Shown piece after piece: positions 10,084 to 18,490 of a stretch of DNA of 64,000 bases. Both the position numbers and the translations under genes were made by a program. Within the stretch, counting starts at the first letter, position 1, and the number at the start of each line of letters is the position of its first letter. Below the pieces are notes generated by a model that ran no database searches, was not told the DNA's origin, and worked only from the letters and a program-made list of their open reading frames with translations. This DNA comes from Aedoeadaptatus urinae (lineage in GTDB: Bacteria > Bacillota > Clostridia > Tissierellales > Peptoniphilaceae). The stretch is from NCBI RefSeq assembly GCF_900155585.1, contig NZ_LT707418.1, positions 496,001 through 560,000 of the forward strand, given 5' to 3'.

Positions 10084-10692
10084 TCAGTCGTGTAAAAAGC
10101 GGGAGACGCGCTTGTATAAGGCCAAGGTCGCCGCCGAAATAATGAGCCCTTTCACGAGATTGAATGGCACGATGCAATAGATCATCAGATCCCACAAGGT
10201 CTTCACCCGAGGCGTCACGGCACGGCCCATGTTTATAATGGCATCCATAGGCATGATTTTTCCGTAAAGGGGAAAGACCACGAAGTAATTGCTTAAGGTC
10301 GCCACCACGGTCATGCCCACGACGCCGAGCAAGAGGCCGATGACGGCGCCGCGATAGGTTCTGTGGCGGCTGTAAAATTTCGCCGAGAGGCCGACGAATA
10401 AGGCGCCGACGATGAAATTCGACAGCTCTCCGACGCCGCCGGTAGTGGTGCCGCGGACGAAGAAGGTGAGGATGCACTTCACCAGCTCGACGGCGATCCC
10501 CGCCACGGGACCCATGGCAAAGCCGCCGATAAGGGCGGGGATGTCGGACAGGTCGATCTTTATAAAGGGCGGTGCGATAAAGGCCAAGGGAAATTCGATG
10601 TACATAAATAAAAATGCGATGACGGATAAGAGGGAAAGGCGGGTTAAATTCCTCGTGGAATAGCGCGCCTTTGTCCGCTGGATTTGGTTCAT
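10084..10692 (-). CDS. ribU: Riboflavin ECF transporter substrate-binding subunit RibU
   Basis: Membrane S-component that captures riboflavin and works with a shared ECF energising module encoded elsewhere. The 202 residues contain about six hydrophobic segments. The region FIKIDLSDIPALIGGFAMGPVAGIAVELVK is typical of RibU/ECF S proteins. The ligand assignment rests mainly on the FMN riboswitch directly upstream, which is decisive context. Start at the ATG behind AAAGGAGG. A monocistronic unit. Confidence 0.93.
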   Translation of the reverse strand: MNQIQRTKARYSTRNLTRLSLLSVIAFLFMYIEFPLAFIAPPFIKIDLSDIPALIGGFAMGPVAGIAVELVKCILTFFVRGTTTGGVGELSNFIVGALFVGLSAKFYSRHRTYRGAVIGLLLGVVGMTVVATLSNYFVVFPLYGKIMPMDAIINMGRAVTPRVKTLWDLMIYCIVPFNLVKGLIISAATLALYKRVSRFLHD

Positions 10693-10714
10693 GATTCCTC
10701 CTTTGACGGGCAAT

Positions 10715-10736
10715 AAAAAAGCCCGCGTCTGTGGGC
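10715..10736 (-). terminator. Riboswitch-controlled terminator before ribU
   Basis: A GCCC/GGGC-based hairpin with six T lies between the FMN aptamer and the ribU ribosome site. It is the likely expression platform: FMN binding should favour termination. Confidence 0.75.
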
Positions 10737-10752
10737 ATAAACATGAAAAAAA

Positions 10753-10862
10753 TATCTTCTTTCATCCGGACTGTCACCGTCGGTATTGGAATTGCACCAA
10801 TTCAGTCTTTCGACACGTGGACTTTACCACCGATGAGGAATTTCACCTCGCCCTGAAGATTA
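10753..10862 (-). promoter_or_regulatory. FMN riboswitch (RFN element)
   Basis: Minus-strand sequence contains the hallmark blocks of the RFN aptamer in order: ATCTTCAGGGCGAGGTGAAA, TTCCTCATCGGTGGTAAA, AGTCCACG, the TTGGTGCAATTCCAA arm, ACCGACGGTGACAGTC and CGGATGAAAGAAGAT, with the closing P1 helix CTTC/GAAG. Such elements sense FMN and repress riboflavin uptake or synthesis genes. Confidence 0.97.
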
Positions 10863-10880
10863 TGATCTTGTTTCATTTTT

Positions 10881-10886
10881 ATTATA
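10881..10886 (-). promoter_or_regulatory. Extended -10 promoter of the ribU riboswitch transcript
   Basis: TGG followed by TATAAT on the minus strand, an extended -10. The -35 is weak, as is common with extended -10 promoters. The start of transcription would fall at the aptamer's 5' end. Confidence 0.6.
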
Positions 10887-10928
10887 CCACGTCCTTAGAG
10901 AAATAAAGCATTTTTTAAAAAAGGGTTC

Positions 10929-10948
10929 AAAAAAAGCCCCGAAGGGCT
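10929..10948 (-). terminator. Intrinsic terminator of purC
   Basis: AGCCC-TTCG-GGGCT stem-loop followed by seven T on the minus strand. Confidence 0.85.
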
Positions 10949-10973
10949 CTTTTCGCGATTTCGAAAACAGTGC

Positions 10974-11657
10974 TTACTTACCGACGATCATTTCGGAAAG
11001 ACGCAGGGGTTCGATGTATTCGTCCCCTTTAAAGACGCGCATGTTACCGCCGGAGACTTCGTCGATTAATACGACTTCGTCGCTGCCTTCCAGACGGCCG
11101 AATTCCAATTTAATATCGTACATTTCCAGGCCACGTGCCTTTAAGTCGTCGTAGATGACTTGGGAAATGGAGCGAGTGAGTTCCTTAATGCGGTCGTATT
11201 CCCCTTCTTTCATAATGCCCAAAAGAATCAAGGCATCTTCGTTGATCAGGGGATCTTGGCGTTCGTCGTCTTTTAAAGTAAATTCCACGTAACGATTTAA
11301 ATCGTCGCCTTCATTGGCGTATTTGCCGTAGCGGCGAATGAAGCTACCCGTAGCTTTAAAGCGGCAGATAACCTCCAAGCCCTTGCCGAAAACTTTGGCG
11401 GGCTTGATTTCCATGAGACGATTGTCCACGTCGGCGGAAATAAAGTGTGTAGGGATTTTTTCTTCTTCGAATTTTTCAAAGAAGTATTTGGTCATGGCGA
11501 TGCATGCGCGGCCCGAACCTTCGATGGAAAGGCCTACTTGGTTTTCACCGGGATCGAAGACGCCGTCTTTGCCCGTCACGTCGTCCTTGAAATAAAAGTA
11601 AGTCTTACCGTCTTCTTGAAGAATGTTCTTCGTCTTTCCTTCGTAAATAGTTTTCAA
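10974..11657 (-). CDS. purC: SAICAR synthetase (purine synthesis)
   Basis: Joins CAIR and aspartate with ATP to give SAICAR. The 227 residues are close to the family norm (about 235). Motifs include IYEGKTKNI, SIEGSGRACIAMTKY, EVICRFKATGSF and the IKLEFGR/LIDEVSGGNMR region at the C-terminus. The start is taken as the TTG seven bases after AGGAGGG. An ATG 18 bases further upstream would place that ribosome site inside the gene. purC stands alone, about 42 kb from the other purine genes of the window, and has its own terminator. Confidence 0.94.
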   Translation of the reverse strand: MKTIYEGKTKNILQEDGKTYFYFKDDVTGKDGVFDPGENQVGLSIEGSGRACIAMTKYFFEKFEEEKIPTHFISADVDNRLMEIKPAKVFGKGLEVICRFKATGSFIRRYGKYANEGDDLNRYVEFTLKDDERQDPLINEDALILLGIMKEGEYDRIKELTRSISQVIYDDLKARGLEMYDIKLEFGRLEGSDEVVLIDEVSGGNMRVFKGDEYIEPLRLSEMIVGK

Positions 11658-11775
11658 AAAAAACCCTCCTGTCATACAAGCAAATCGTACAATTTATTTT
11701 ACAACAAATGACCGCGGGAAAACAGAGCCTAGGGCATATTTTCCCATAATTTTCACGACAAATTTTCCTTCAAAC

Positions 11776-11796
11776 AAAAAAGCGCCCGCAGGCGCT
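11776..11796 (-). terminator. Intrinsic terminator of the L,D-transpeptidase gene
   Basis: AGCGCC-TGCG-GGCGCT stem-loop with a T run, four bases after the stop codon. Confidence 0.85.
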
Positions 11797-11799
11797 TCG

Positions 11800-13182
11800 T
11801 TAAATGGCGTGTTTGTTTGAATTGTAAACGATGACGGGCATGCCCATAAAGGCATTTTCGTAAAAAGTCGGTGCCTTGGAGGGCGGCGTGTTGACACAGC
11901 CGTGGCTGCCGCCGCCTAAATAAATCCTGCCGCCGTAGCTTCCTCGCCAGTTGGAATCGTGAATACCGCAGCCCGTCCAGTTAAAGGGCATCCAGTACTT
12001 CACGAAGCTCTTCCAGGTGTCCCCGGTCAGGTAGCGGTTGCGTTCTTTCGCCCAAATTTCATGGGTGCCGGTGGGCGTGCCGTTTCCGGCGTAGGGATTG
12101 CCCGTCACGATCGGCGTATCGATGACAAGATTGCCCTCTTTGTACATCCACATATGTTGACGGGCGATGTCGATTTCGATGTAGCTGTTGCCGATGTCGT
12201 TCACATTCCGGCTCTGGGCGCGGCGCTTATACACCGGCTCCATGGTTTGAATTTTCTTGTCATTCAAGGCCGTCATCAGCTGCTCTACGGTCTTGGGACG
12301 GTCGATTTGCCAGCCGTAAATACCGCCCTGTACGCGCATCATGGCGCCGCCTGTGGCTTGAAAGTCGCGGGTACCCTTAAAGGTGTCGTACTTTTCCGCG
12401 AGCCCCGCCACATAAGCCTTGACCTTTTCCTCGTCGGGCTCCAGACTTCCGTCCTCGGCGGATTTATAGAGATTGATTAGGCTTTCCCCTGCCAAGACCT
12501 CTTCCCTGTCGGAGAAATTATAGGTCAGCTTGTATCCTTCAATGGTATTTAAACTGGCCACATGCTTTTTCATGTGATCCAAATCCTCCGCCGGTGTGGG
12601 CTTCAGATACAGATCGGCTTTCTTCGCGTCCAATTCTTTGTCCTGCTTATGGAAGGAATCCAACACGGCCTTCTTCAGCTTGAGTCCGTCTAATCGGGTG
12701 CCTTCCTTGGCATCGGCAATAGAATAGCCTTCCCCTTCCTTGTAGACGATCATCTCGGGGGTCGGGTCCGTAATGTCTTTGTCCGCCACCATGTGCATGT
12801 AGGCTAAAGCATATTCAAGCTTTGCGTCGTCGTAGGTAATGGATGTCTTCACCTTATAATCCTTTTGCATAAAGGCGTAGACGGGCCATGCCCAGGGACT
12901 GTATTCTTTTACCTTAAAATCGGGCATGGTTTCGCTGTAGTCGATGGCCGACGCTTTAATGGTGTCGGTCTTGTCGTCCTTGCCCACAACCGTTAAGGCG
13001 TAATCCTTCCATGACTTTTTAAAATTTTCCCTTAAATTCGCCTTGGGCTCAAGGGATATATCGGCTCCGTTCACCGACGTTTTCGGCATGTAAACTTGTG
13101 TAAACAGAACGCCGCCTATAATGTATACAACAGCCAAGACGCCCAGTACGATGGCCATAATTTTTCCGAATCGATTGCTCAA
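11800..13182 (-). CDS. L,D-transpeptidase (YkuD) with PG_binding_4-like region
   Basis: Membrane-anchored cell-wall cross-linking enzyme of 460 residues. One membrane helix at residues 7-30 is followed by a long extracellular region resembling PG_binding_4 (about 90-290) and a C-terminal YkuD domain (about 330-460). The catalytic block SHGCVNTP puts the nucleophile at Cys429 and the catalytic histidine at about 427. It should form 3-3 peptide cross-links or attach proteins to peptidoglycan. The start is a TTG behind AAAGGAG. Its own promoter (TTGAAC, 16 bases, TACACT) and terminator make it monocistronic. The domain order matches clostridial Ldt proteins. Confidence 0.92.
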   Translation of the reverse strand: MSNRFGKIMAIVLGVLAVVYIIGGVLFTQVYMPKTSVNGADISLEPKANLRENFKKSWKDYALTVVGKDDKTDTIKASAIDYSETMPDFKVKEYSPWAWPVYAFMQKDYKVKTSITYDDAKLEYALAYMHMVADKDITDPTPEMIVYKEGEGYSIADAKEGTRLDGLKLKKAVLDSFHKQDKELDAKKADLYLKPTPAEDLDHMKKHVASLNTIEGYKLTYNFSDREEVLAGESLINLYKSAEDGSLEPDEEKVKAYVAGLAEKYDTFKGTRDFQATGGAMMRVQGGIYGWQIDRPKTVEQLMTALNDKKIQTMEPVYKRRAQSRNVNDIGNSYIEIDIARQHMWMYKEGNLVIDTPIVTGNPYAGNGTPTGTHEIWAKERNRYLTGDTWKSFVKYWMPFNWTGCGIHDSNWRGSYGGRIYLGGGSHGCVNTPPSKAPTFYENAFMGMPVIVYNSNKHAI

Positions 13183-13215
13183 AGTTGCTCTCCTTTTCTA
13201 ATCACTCGCTCTATT

Positions 13216-13243
13216 AGTGTACCATAAAATTTTCTCTGTTCAA
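13216..13243 (-). promoter_or_regulatory. Promoter of the L,D-transpeptidase gene
   Basis: TTGAAC, 16 bases, TACACT with a TGG extension just before the -10. Confidence 0.6.
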
Positions 13244-13276
13244 GGTGATTTTTCCCTTTCTCTTCATGGGAATGTA

Positions 13277-13309
13277 GTGTAATCTAACTATAGATACGAT
13301 TTATTACAC
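13277..13309 (+). repeat. Nested inverted repeat before the IclR gene (candidate operator)
   Basis: GTGTAAT and ATTACAC form a perfect 7-base inverted repeat separated by 19 bases. Within it lies a second perfect repeat, ATCTA-ACTA-TAGAT. The block ends where the GAGGAGG ribosome site begins. Its position fits an autoregulatory operator. No protein can be assigned from sequence. Confidence 0.5.
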
Positions 13310-13321
13310 GAGGAGGTTGTT

Positions 13322-14086
13322 ATGGACAAGACGCCCCGAACCATTCAGTCCCTTGCCAGGGCCTTTGCAATCTTAGATTGCTTCGATGCCGTGCATCCGA
13401 AGCTGAGCCTATCGGAAATTTCCAAATTGGTGAATTTAAATGTCAACACCACCCGCGGGCTGGTCAACACATTGGTTCACTTTCAATACCTAAGCCGCGA
13501 CGAAGCGGAAAACGACTACCACTTGGGCCTCGCTTTTATTCCCAAGGCCAATTTAGTGGAGGATCAATATTTATTTCACGTCAAAAATAAAATTCAGCCC
13601 ATGCTCAGAATTTGGGCCAACGCATTTGAACTGAGCGCCCGCTTGAATATGGTGGAGGACGGACAGCTTCTCACCGTGTTTACGGAGGTGCCCGACAACA
13701 CCCGCTACCTGATCATGACTCGCTCCCGCACGCCCTTTCCCCTCCACGCCACGGCGTCGGGGAAGGCGTACCTGGCAAGCCTGCCGGAGTCGGTGATGGA
13801 CAATTACATCTTCGAGACGCGACTGGTCGTCTACACGGACAAAACCATTACGGATGCCGCCATGCTGAAGGAGGAAATGACCGCCACGAGAAAAAAAGGC
13901 TACGCCTTGGAGATCGGCGAGATCAACGACGGCATCGGCTCCATCGCCATTCCCATTTTCGACAAGCGGAAAGATTGCATCGGCACCATTTCCCTTTCCG
14001 GCGCCAACGAAAAGATTTTAGAGGAAGAGGCCGAGGCCTTCACCACGGTTCACGATTTTTTAGAAGAACTGAATCCCCTATGGTAA
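13322..14086 (+). CDS. IclR-family transcriptional regulator
   Basis: A 254-residue regulator with the IclR layout: an N-terminal winged helix (about 5-65, LSLSEISKLVNLNVNTTRGLVNTL) and a ligand-binding domain (about 80-250) with the typical FPLHATASGKAYLA, YALEIGEINDGIGSIAIPIF and IGTISLSGAN stretches. IclR proteins sense small organic acids and control catabolic genes. The effector is unknown. The neighbour at 14127-14861, a cyclase-family hydrolase, faces it tail to tail with a shared terminator and is a possible but unproven target. The start follows GAGGAGG. Confidence 0.9.
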   Translation: MDKTPRTIQSLARAFAILDCFDAVHPKLSLSEISKLVNLNVNTTRGLVNTLVHFQYLSRDEAENDYHLGLAFIPKANLVEDQYLFHVKNKIQPMLRIWANAFELSARLNMVEDGQLLTVFTEVPDNTRYLIMTRSRTPFPLHATASGKAYLASLPESVMDNYIFETRLVVYTDKTITDAAMLKEEMTATRKKGYALEIGEINDGIGSIAIPIFDKRKDCIGTISLSGANEKILEEEAEAFTTVHDFLEELNPLW

Positions 14087-14088
14087 AG

Positions 14089-14128
14089 AAAAAGCTATTG
14101 CCCATGCGAGGACAATAGCTTTATTTTT
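14089..14128. terminator. Bidirectional terminator between iclR and the cyclase gene
   Basis: AAAGCTATTG pairs perfectly with CAATAGCTTT around a 12-base loop, with T-rich flanks on both strands. Confidence 0.8.
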
Positions 14129-14861
14129 ATGCGTCGAAGACGGCGGTGACCTCCGCGGGGAAAGCCACGGCGCCTTTGATGTGAAGGACATTGATCATAA
14201 TCACGGCGCCGGTTGCCGGCACCTGATCTAAATTGGCCATGACCTCCACCTGGTATTTGTTTTCGTTGAGCCAGAAGCGTTGGGCGACCAGGTCCCCCGC
14301 CACGGCGGCTTCGGGACCGGCGTCGGTGTTCAAGGTTTCGTGACCGATGGCGGCGATCTTTCGCGTGCGGCTCAAATACTCCAGAGCCGCCACGGACCAG
14401 CCCGGCGTCACTTCCACGCCGTCGTGGGTGTTGGTAAAGTCCTCTTGGGAGTAGATGCGCTTGTACCAGCCCGATGAGAAGGCCACAAAGGCGCCTTCCG
14501 GAATGGGGCCGTGTTCTGCTTCAAAGGCCAAAATATCGTCCACGGTGACGGCATAGCCCGGCTCCTCCTTCACCTTGTCTTCCAGGTGGATGACGTACAG
14601 AGGCAGGTAACGCTCCTTCGGCGAAATGTCCGATAAGAGCTTTCCCCCGGCCATAAAGTGAGCCGGCGCGTCCACGTGGGTGCCGTGGGAGGTTCCCAGG
14701 GTGTATTCCCGATTGTCCGAGCCCGTTTCCTCCAAGGTGGTGAGCACGCGCTCGCCCAAGGGATTAAAGGCCTGATAGATGGCCATGTCCTTCGTTACTT
14801 CGTGGGTCAGACTCAGCCAAGTCTTTTCTTTTAACGCCTGCAGTAATTCTTGAGTCTTCAT
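14127..14861 (-). CDS. Cyclase/kynurenine-formamidase-like hydrolase
   Basis: A 244-residue member of the cyclase family (PF04199 type), which includes arylformamidase and isatin hydrolase. The metal-binding block HGTHVDAPAHF is intact; a second conserved histidine lies in IAAIGHETLNTDAG. These enzymes usually use Mn2+ or Zn2+ to open cyclic amides or cleave N-formyl groups. The substrate is unknown: no tryptophan-degradation genes are nearby, so a kynurenine role is not supported by context. Start at the ATG behind AAGGGG; a TATAAT lies upstream. Confidence 0.82.
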   Translation of the reverse strand: MKTQELLQALKEKTWLSLTHEVTKDMAIYQAFNPLGERVLTTLEETGSDNREYTLGTSHGTHVDAPAHFMAGGKLLSDISPKERYLPLYVIHLEDKVKEEPGYAVTVDDILAFEAEHGPIPEGAFVAFSSGWYKRIYSQEDFTNTHDGVEVTPGWSVAALEYLSRTRKIAAIGHETLNTDAGPEAAVAGDLVAQRFWLNENKYQVEVMANLDQVPATGAVIMINVLHIKGAVAFPAEVTAVFDA

Positions 14862-14937
14862 GTGATCCCCTTTCTATTTTTTCATTACATCCATTATAGC
14901 CTTTCTCTCTTCTTTTCTACAGCCCTCTTTGCGGCAT

Positions 14938-14962
14938 AAAAAAAGAGGCCGAAGCCTCTTTT
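14938..14962 (-). terminator. Intrinsic terminator of the purine permease gene
   Basis: AAAGAGGC-TTCG-GCCTCTTT stem-loop followed by a T run. Confidence 0.85.
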
Positions 14963-14978
14963 TCCTACATATTTTTTC

Positions 14979-16403
14979 CTACATAGCCAGATAGGCCATA
15001 AGGGCGTAGTTGATTAAGAATAAAACCGTGGAGCCGATGAGAATCGGGTGTAGCTCTTTGGCCTTACCCTTTAGGATCATGACGACGCAGTAGAAAATAA
15101 AACCTGCGGCGATGCCGTTGCTGATGGAGTAGCTGAGGCCCATGAAAATCGATGCGAAGAAAGCCGGTACGGCACATTCCAAATCGGTCCATTCGATTTC
15201 TCTAAAGCTGGCGCACATCATAATGCCCACGATAATCAAAACGGGAGCCGTAGCTTGTGCGGGGACCAGTCCCGCCACCGGCGCGATGACGATGGCCAAT
15301 AAAAACATAATCGCCGTTACCACGGAAGTGAGACCCGTGCGTCCGCCGGCACCGATGCCCGCCGCACTTTCCACATAGGTGGTGGTGTTGCTGGTACCGA
15401 TAAAGGCGCCGATGACCGTGCCGATGGAGTCGGCGAAGAGGGCCTTATCCAGCTTCGATTTAAAGCCGGAGCTGGTTTGCATATTGCGAATGTCGTCTTC
15501 GCTGAATATTCCCGAGCGACGACCGGTGCCGATAAAGGTACCCAATGTGTCGAAGGTGTCGCTAAGGGAGAAGGCGAAGATGGTCATGAGGACCAAGGGG
15601 ATGCGGCCGGGATCGGAAAAGAGGCCCAGGAGCCCTTCCTTGCCCAGGGCTACGCCGAAGACCGTGGACAGGTCTTGGAAGGAGCTTGCCACGGAAGGAC
15701 TTTCCGAAAGCTTGGACAGATCCACGACGCCCATGGGGATACCGATAATCGTCGTAGCCAAAATACTGATTAAGATGGCACCCTTTACATTTTTAAGCAC
15801 CAGGACCACGGTGATCAACAGGCCGATCATGGCGAGAAGCACGCCGGCGTTGTTGAAGGTAACCAGGGCGGGAACGGCGGCGGATGAACCGATAATGGTG
15901 CCCCCGTCCAGGGCTTGATAGGTGCCCGGGTCCAGGGTGAAGTTCAAGAGACCGCAGTTTTTAATGCCGATGTAGCCGATAAAGACGCCGATGCCGCCGC
16001 TAATGGCGTGCTGCAGCGACTCGGGGATGGCCGTGATAATCATCTTCCGAACTTTCGTCACGGTGATCAACACATTGATGACGCCGCACAAAAAGACCAT
16101 GCCCAGGGCCTCTTTCCACGTAAAGCCCAAACCGAAGACCACGGTATAGGTGAAAAAGGCGTTTAAGCCCATGCCCGGGGCCAAAGCGTAGGGCACATTG
16201 GCAAACAGCCCCATGACCAAGGTGGAGACCACCGATGCGATAATCGTCGCCAGGAACACGGCGCCCCAAGGGATGCCCGTTTGAGAAAGGATTGCGGGAT
16301 TGACGAAAATAATATAGCTCATGGCAAAGAACGTGGTCAAGCCGGCTAAAATTTCCGTTGAAAAATCCGTCTTGTTCTCTTTCAACTTAAAGAATGACTC
16401 CAT
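14979..16403 (-). CDS. NCS2/AzgA-type purine permease
   Basis: Membrane importer of 474 residues with about twelve to fourteen hydrophobic segments. It matches the AzgA branch, which carries hypoxanthine, guanine or adenine: the N-terminal TEILAGLTTFFAMSYIIFVNP, the APGMGLNAFFTY block, GIGVFIGYIGIKNCG and the FSLSDTFDTLGTFIGTG segment. The exact purine is uncertain (PbuG-like or PbuO-like). No purine riboswitch precedes it; only 47 bases separate it from azlD, with a possible TATACT. It fits the purine theme of purC and the purFMNHDL genes. Confidence 0.88.
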   Translation of the reverse strand: MESFFKLKENKTDFSTEILAGLTTFFAMSYIIFVNPAILSQTGIPWGAVFLATIIASVVSTLVMGLFANVPYALAPGMGLNAFFTYTVVFGLGFTWKEALGMVFLCGVINVLITVTKVRKMIITAIPESLQHAISGGIGVFIGYIGIKNCGLLNFTLDPGTYQALDGGTIIGSSAAVPALVTFNNAGVLLAMIGLLITVVLVLKNVKGAILISILATTIIGIPMGVVDLSKLSESPSVASSFQDLSTVFGVALGKEGLLGLFSDPGRIPLVLMTIFAFSLSDTFDTLGTFIGTGRRSGIFSEDDIRNMQTSSGFKSKLDKALFADSIGTVIGAFIGTSNTTTYVESAAGIGAGGRTGLTSVVTAIMFLLAIVIAPVAGLVPAQATAPVLIIVGIMMCASFREIEWTDLECAVPAFFASIFMGLSYSISNGIAAGFIFYCVVMILKGKAKELHPILIGSTVLFLINYALMAYLAM

Positions 16404-16450
16404 AGACTTCCTCCTTATGAATATTACGGGATTAGTATATCACGATTTCA

Positions 16451-16780
16451 TCAGACGAACACTTGCTGAATGAAAAACATATACACCGCCGTGCCGAGAA
16501 TAATGGAGACGATGGATTTTCGCTTCCAAAGGTAGCTGAGGGCGGTGACCAGGGTGGCGACGATTAAGGGCACATATTCCCCCGGCGCCGTAAAGCGCAT
16601 GGTGCGCAAACAGTAGACGATCAAAAGCCCCATCATGGAATAGGGCAAGAGATTCCCCAAGTCGCCGACGACCTTCGGAAGCTGCTTCTTTCCCGAAAAG
16701 AAAAACAGAGGAAAGGTGCGTATGGCGAAGGTTATGGCGATGACGATGGCAATAGCCAGATAAACTTCTCTAGTGGACAT
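16451..16780 (-). CDS. azlD: AzlD-like branched-chain amino-acid export subunit
   Basis: Small membrane protein of 109 residues with about three to four hydrophobic segments and the family features AIRTFPLFFFSG and LPYSMMGLLIVYCLR. It works with AzlC as a two-subunit exporter of branched-chain amino acids or analogues. The start overlaps the azlC end by 11 bases behind AGGAGG, so the two should be made together. Confidence 0.9.
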   Translation of the reverse strand: MSTREVYLAIAIVIAITFAIRTFPLFFFSGKKQLPKVVGDLGNLLPYSMMGLLIVYCLRTMRFTAPGEYVPLIVATLVTALSYLWKRKSIVSIILGTAVYMFFIQQVFV

Positions 16781-17447
16781 ATTTCCTCCTGTAAATCAAA
16801 TCGCCGATTAAAATCAAAACCATGGCGGGAAGAATAAATTTCTTGGGCCCCACCAAGAGCAAAGAGAAGAGCGATGCCGCCACACCCAATATAGCGGGGA
16901 AATGGTGATCCGTTCCCTTCCACTGCTCCAAAAAGGCGGTGATGAAAAGGGCGGTCATCATAAAGTCGATGCCCGTGGCGTCGATGGGCAGCAAGGTGCC
17001 GATCCATCCTCCGAGCACCGTGGCGCCGACCCAGGTAATAAAATTAATCAGTCCCATGGAAAACATGTCGTCGCCGGTAGCCATGTTTCCGTCCTCGCCG
17101 CCGGTGACGTAGAGGGAAAAGGTCTCGTCGCTGGAAAAATGAACTACAGCGATGCGCTTCCACATGGGAAGCTCGGACAAGGGGCCCAATAGGGAGAGTG
17201 TATAAAATAAATAGCGCAGGTTAATGGAGACGGCCAAGATGGCGAGCTCCAATACATTGAGCGGATTGGAAAATAAACTGACCATGGCAAATTGCATGGC
17301 GCCGGCGTAAATGCCTCCACTCATCAGCCCGCCCACGACATTGGACTCGCCAACGGACTTGATGAGGACGCCAAAGCCGATGGCCATAAAAAAGTAGCTG
17401 ATCACAATGGGAACCGTGCGCGGAAAATCTTTCTTTAATCCGTTCAT
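16770..17447 (-). CDS. azlC: AzlC-like branched-chain amino-acid exporter
   Basis: Membrane protein of 225 residues with the AzlC signature GGIYAGAMQFAMVSL and AVSINLRYLFYTLSL. It forms the large subunit with AzlD. It begins 21 bases after the rplL terminator, behind AGGAGG, and no promoter is evident in the gap. Transcription may thus depend on readthrough from the L10/L12 genes, which would be unusual for an amino-acid exporter. Confidence 0.9.
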   Translation of the reverse strand: MNGLKKDFPRTVPIVISYFFMAIGFGVLIKSVGESNVVGGLMSGGIYAGAMQFAMVSLFSNPLNVLELAILAVSINLRYLFYTLSLLGPLSELPMWKRIAVVHFSSDETFSLYVTGGEDGNMATGDDMFSMGLINFITWVGATVLGGWIGTLLPIDATGIDFMMTALFITAFLEQWKGTDHHFPAILGVAASLFSLLLVGPKKFILPAMVLILIGDLIYRRKYVH

Positions 17448-17468
17448 AAGACCTCCTGAAGGAGAAAA

Positions 17469-17492
17469 TAAAAAACGCCCCGAAGGGGGCGC
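17469..17492 (-). terminator. Intrinsic terminator of rplL
   Basis: GCGCCCC/GGGGCG stem with a short loop and six T. It lies between rplL and azlC, where rpoB would normally follow. Confidence 0.85.
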
Positions 17493-17503
17493 TCTTCACT
17501 GCT

Positions 17504-17896
17504 TTACTTTACTTCAACAACAGCTCCGACTTCTTCCAGCTTAGCTTTGATTTCGTCGGCTTCTTCCTTGTTTGCGCCTTCCTTAACGGGCTTCGGTGCG
17601 CCGTCAACGAGAGCTTTTGCATCCTTTAAGCCGAGGCCGGTAATGTCTTTAACAACCTTGATGACCTTAACTTTTTCTTGGCCTGCGGATTCGAGAATGA
17701 CGTCGAATTCGGTTTGTTCTTCAGCGGCTGCGCCTGCTGCTGCACCGGCTGCCGGTGCGCCTGCTGCTGCTACAGCGACGGGAGCTTGAGCGCTTACGCC
17801 GAATTCTTCTTCTAATGCGCTAACTAAGTCAGCGAGTTCGATAACGGTTAATTCTTTGATCTCTTCGATAAGAGCGGTTACTTTTTCAGATGCCAT
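17504..17896 (-). CDS. rplL: 50S ribosomal protein L7/L12
   Basis: Stalk protein that recruits translation factors. The 130 residues comprise an N-terminal dimerisation domain, an alanine-rich hinge (about 38-60) and the C-terminal domain with [36 protein letters not shown] start behind GGAGG. It follows rplJ after 32 bases and is closed by a strong terminator instead of running into rpoB. Confidence 0.98.
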   Translation of the reverse strand: MASEKVTALIEEIKELTVIELADLVSALEEEFGVSAQAPVAVAAAGAPAAGAAAGAAAEEQTEFDVILESAGQEKVKVIKVVKDITGLGLKDAKALVDGAPKPVKEGANKEEADEIKAKLEEVGAVVEVK

Positions 17897-17928
17897 AATG
17901 TGTATACCTCCAAATTTTGTTTTTGCCT

Positions 17929-18465
17929 TTAAGCAGATTCTTCTTCTTTCTTTTCACGGATTTGGTTAAGCGCAACGGCCAGACCACGGATGTTTCCGGA
18001 CAGTACAGTTGCCAATCCTTGAATCGGTGCGTTTAAGCCGCCGAGCAATTGTGCGATAAGAACCTCGCGGCTCGGTAATTTTGCCAATGCTTTAACTTCG
18101 TCGACGGATACGACGCGGCCGTCTAAGAGACCGCCTTTCACTTCAAGACGATCGTTGTCTTCGGCAAAATCGTTTAAGATCTTGGCCGGTTGAACGGCAT
18201 CTTCGATACCGAAGGCGACGACGGTGGGGCCTACGAGTAAATCGTTGGCTGCTTCGTTGCCGGTAGCGTCGAAGGCACGTTTCAGCATGGTGTTTTTGTA
18301 CACCTTGTAGTCAACGCCGTGTTCGCGCAATTCCTTTCTCAATTTGGTAACCTCTTCTACGGTTAAACCGTGGTTGTTGACCAAAATAATGGATTGGGAC
18401 TGCTCGATCTTTTCCTTGATTTCGTTAACCAAGTTAATTTTTGATTGGAGTAGCTCTTCTTTCAC
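17929..18465 (-). CDS. rplJ: 50S ribosomal protein L10
   Basis: Stalk base protein that anchors the L12 dimers and represses its own operon. 178 residues from a GTG directly behind GAGGAGGTG. A longer reading frame begins inside the regulatory leader and is rejected. Typical stretches are INEIKEKIE-like N-terminus ([18 protein letters not shown]), [12 protein letters not shown] and the C-terminal [20 protein letters not shown] helix that binds L12. Preceded by an L10 leader with a visible attenuator. Confidence 0.97.
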   Translation of the reverse strand: MKEELLQSKINLVNEIKEKIEQSQSIILVNNHGLTVEEVTKLRKELREHGVDYKVYKNTMLKRAFDATGNEAANDLLVGPTVVAFGIEDAVQPAKILNDFAEDNDRLEVKGGLLDGRVVSVDEVKALAKLPSREVLIAQLLGGLNAPIQGLATVLSGNIRGLAVALNQIREKKEEESA

Positions 18466-18490
18466 TGATTCACCTCCTCGTTTTCTACAT

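Noticed and set aside
14127-14861. Kynurenine formamidase of tryptophan breakdown
   Set aside because: The family motif is present but no kynurenine-pathway genes are in the window; the family has many other substrates.
14979-16450. A purine riboswitch for the purine permease
   Set aside because: Only 47 bases separate it from azlD and none of the aptamer's conserved loops is present.
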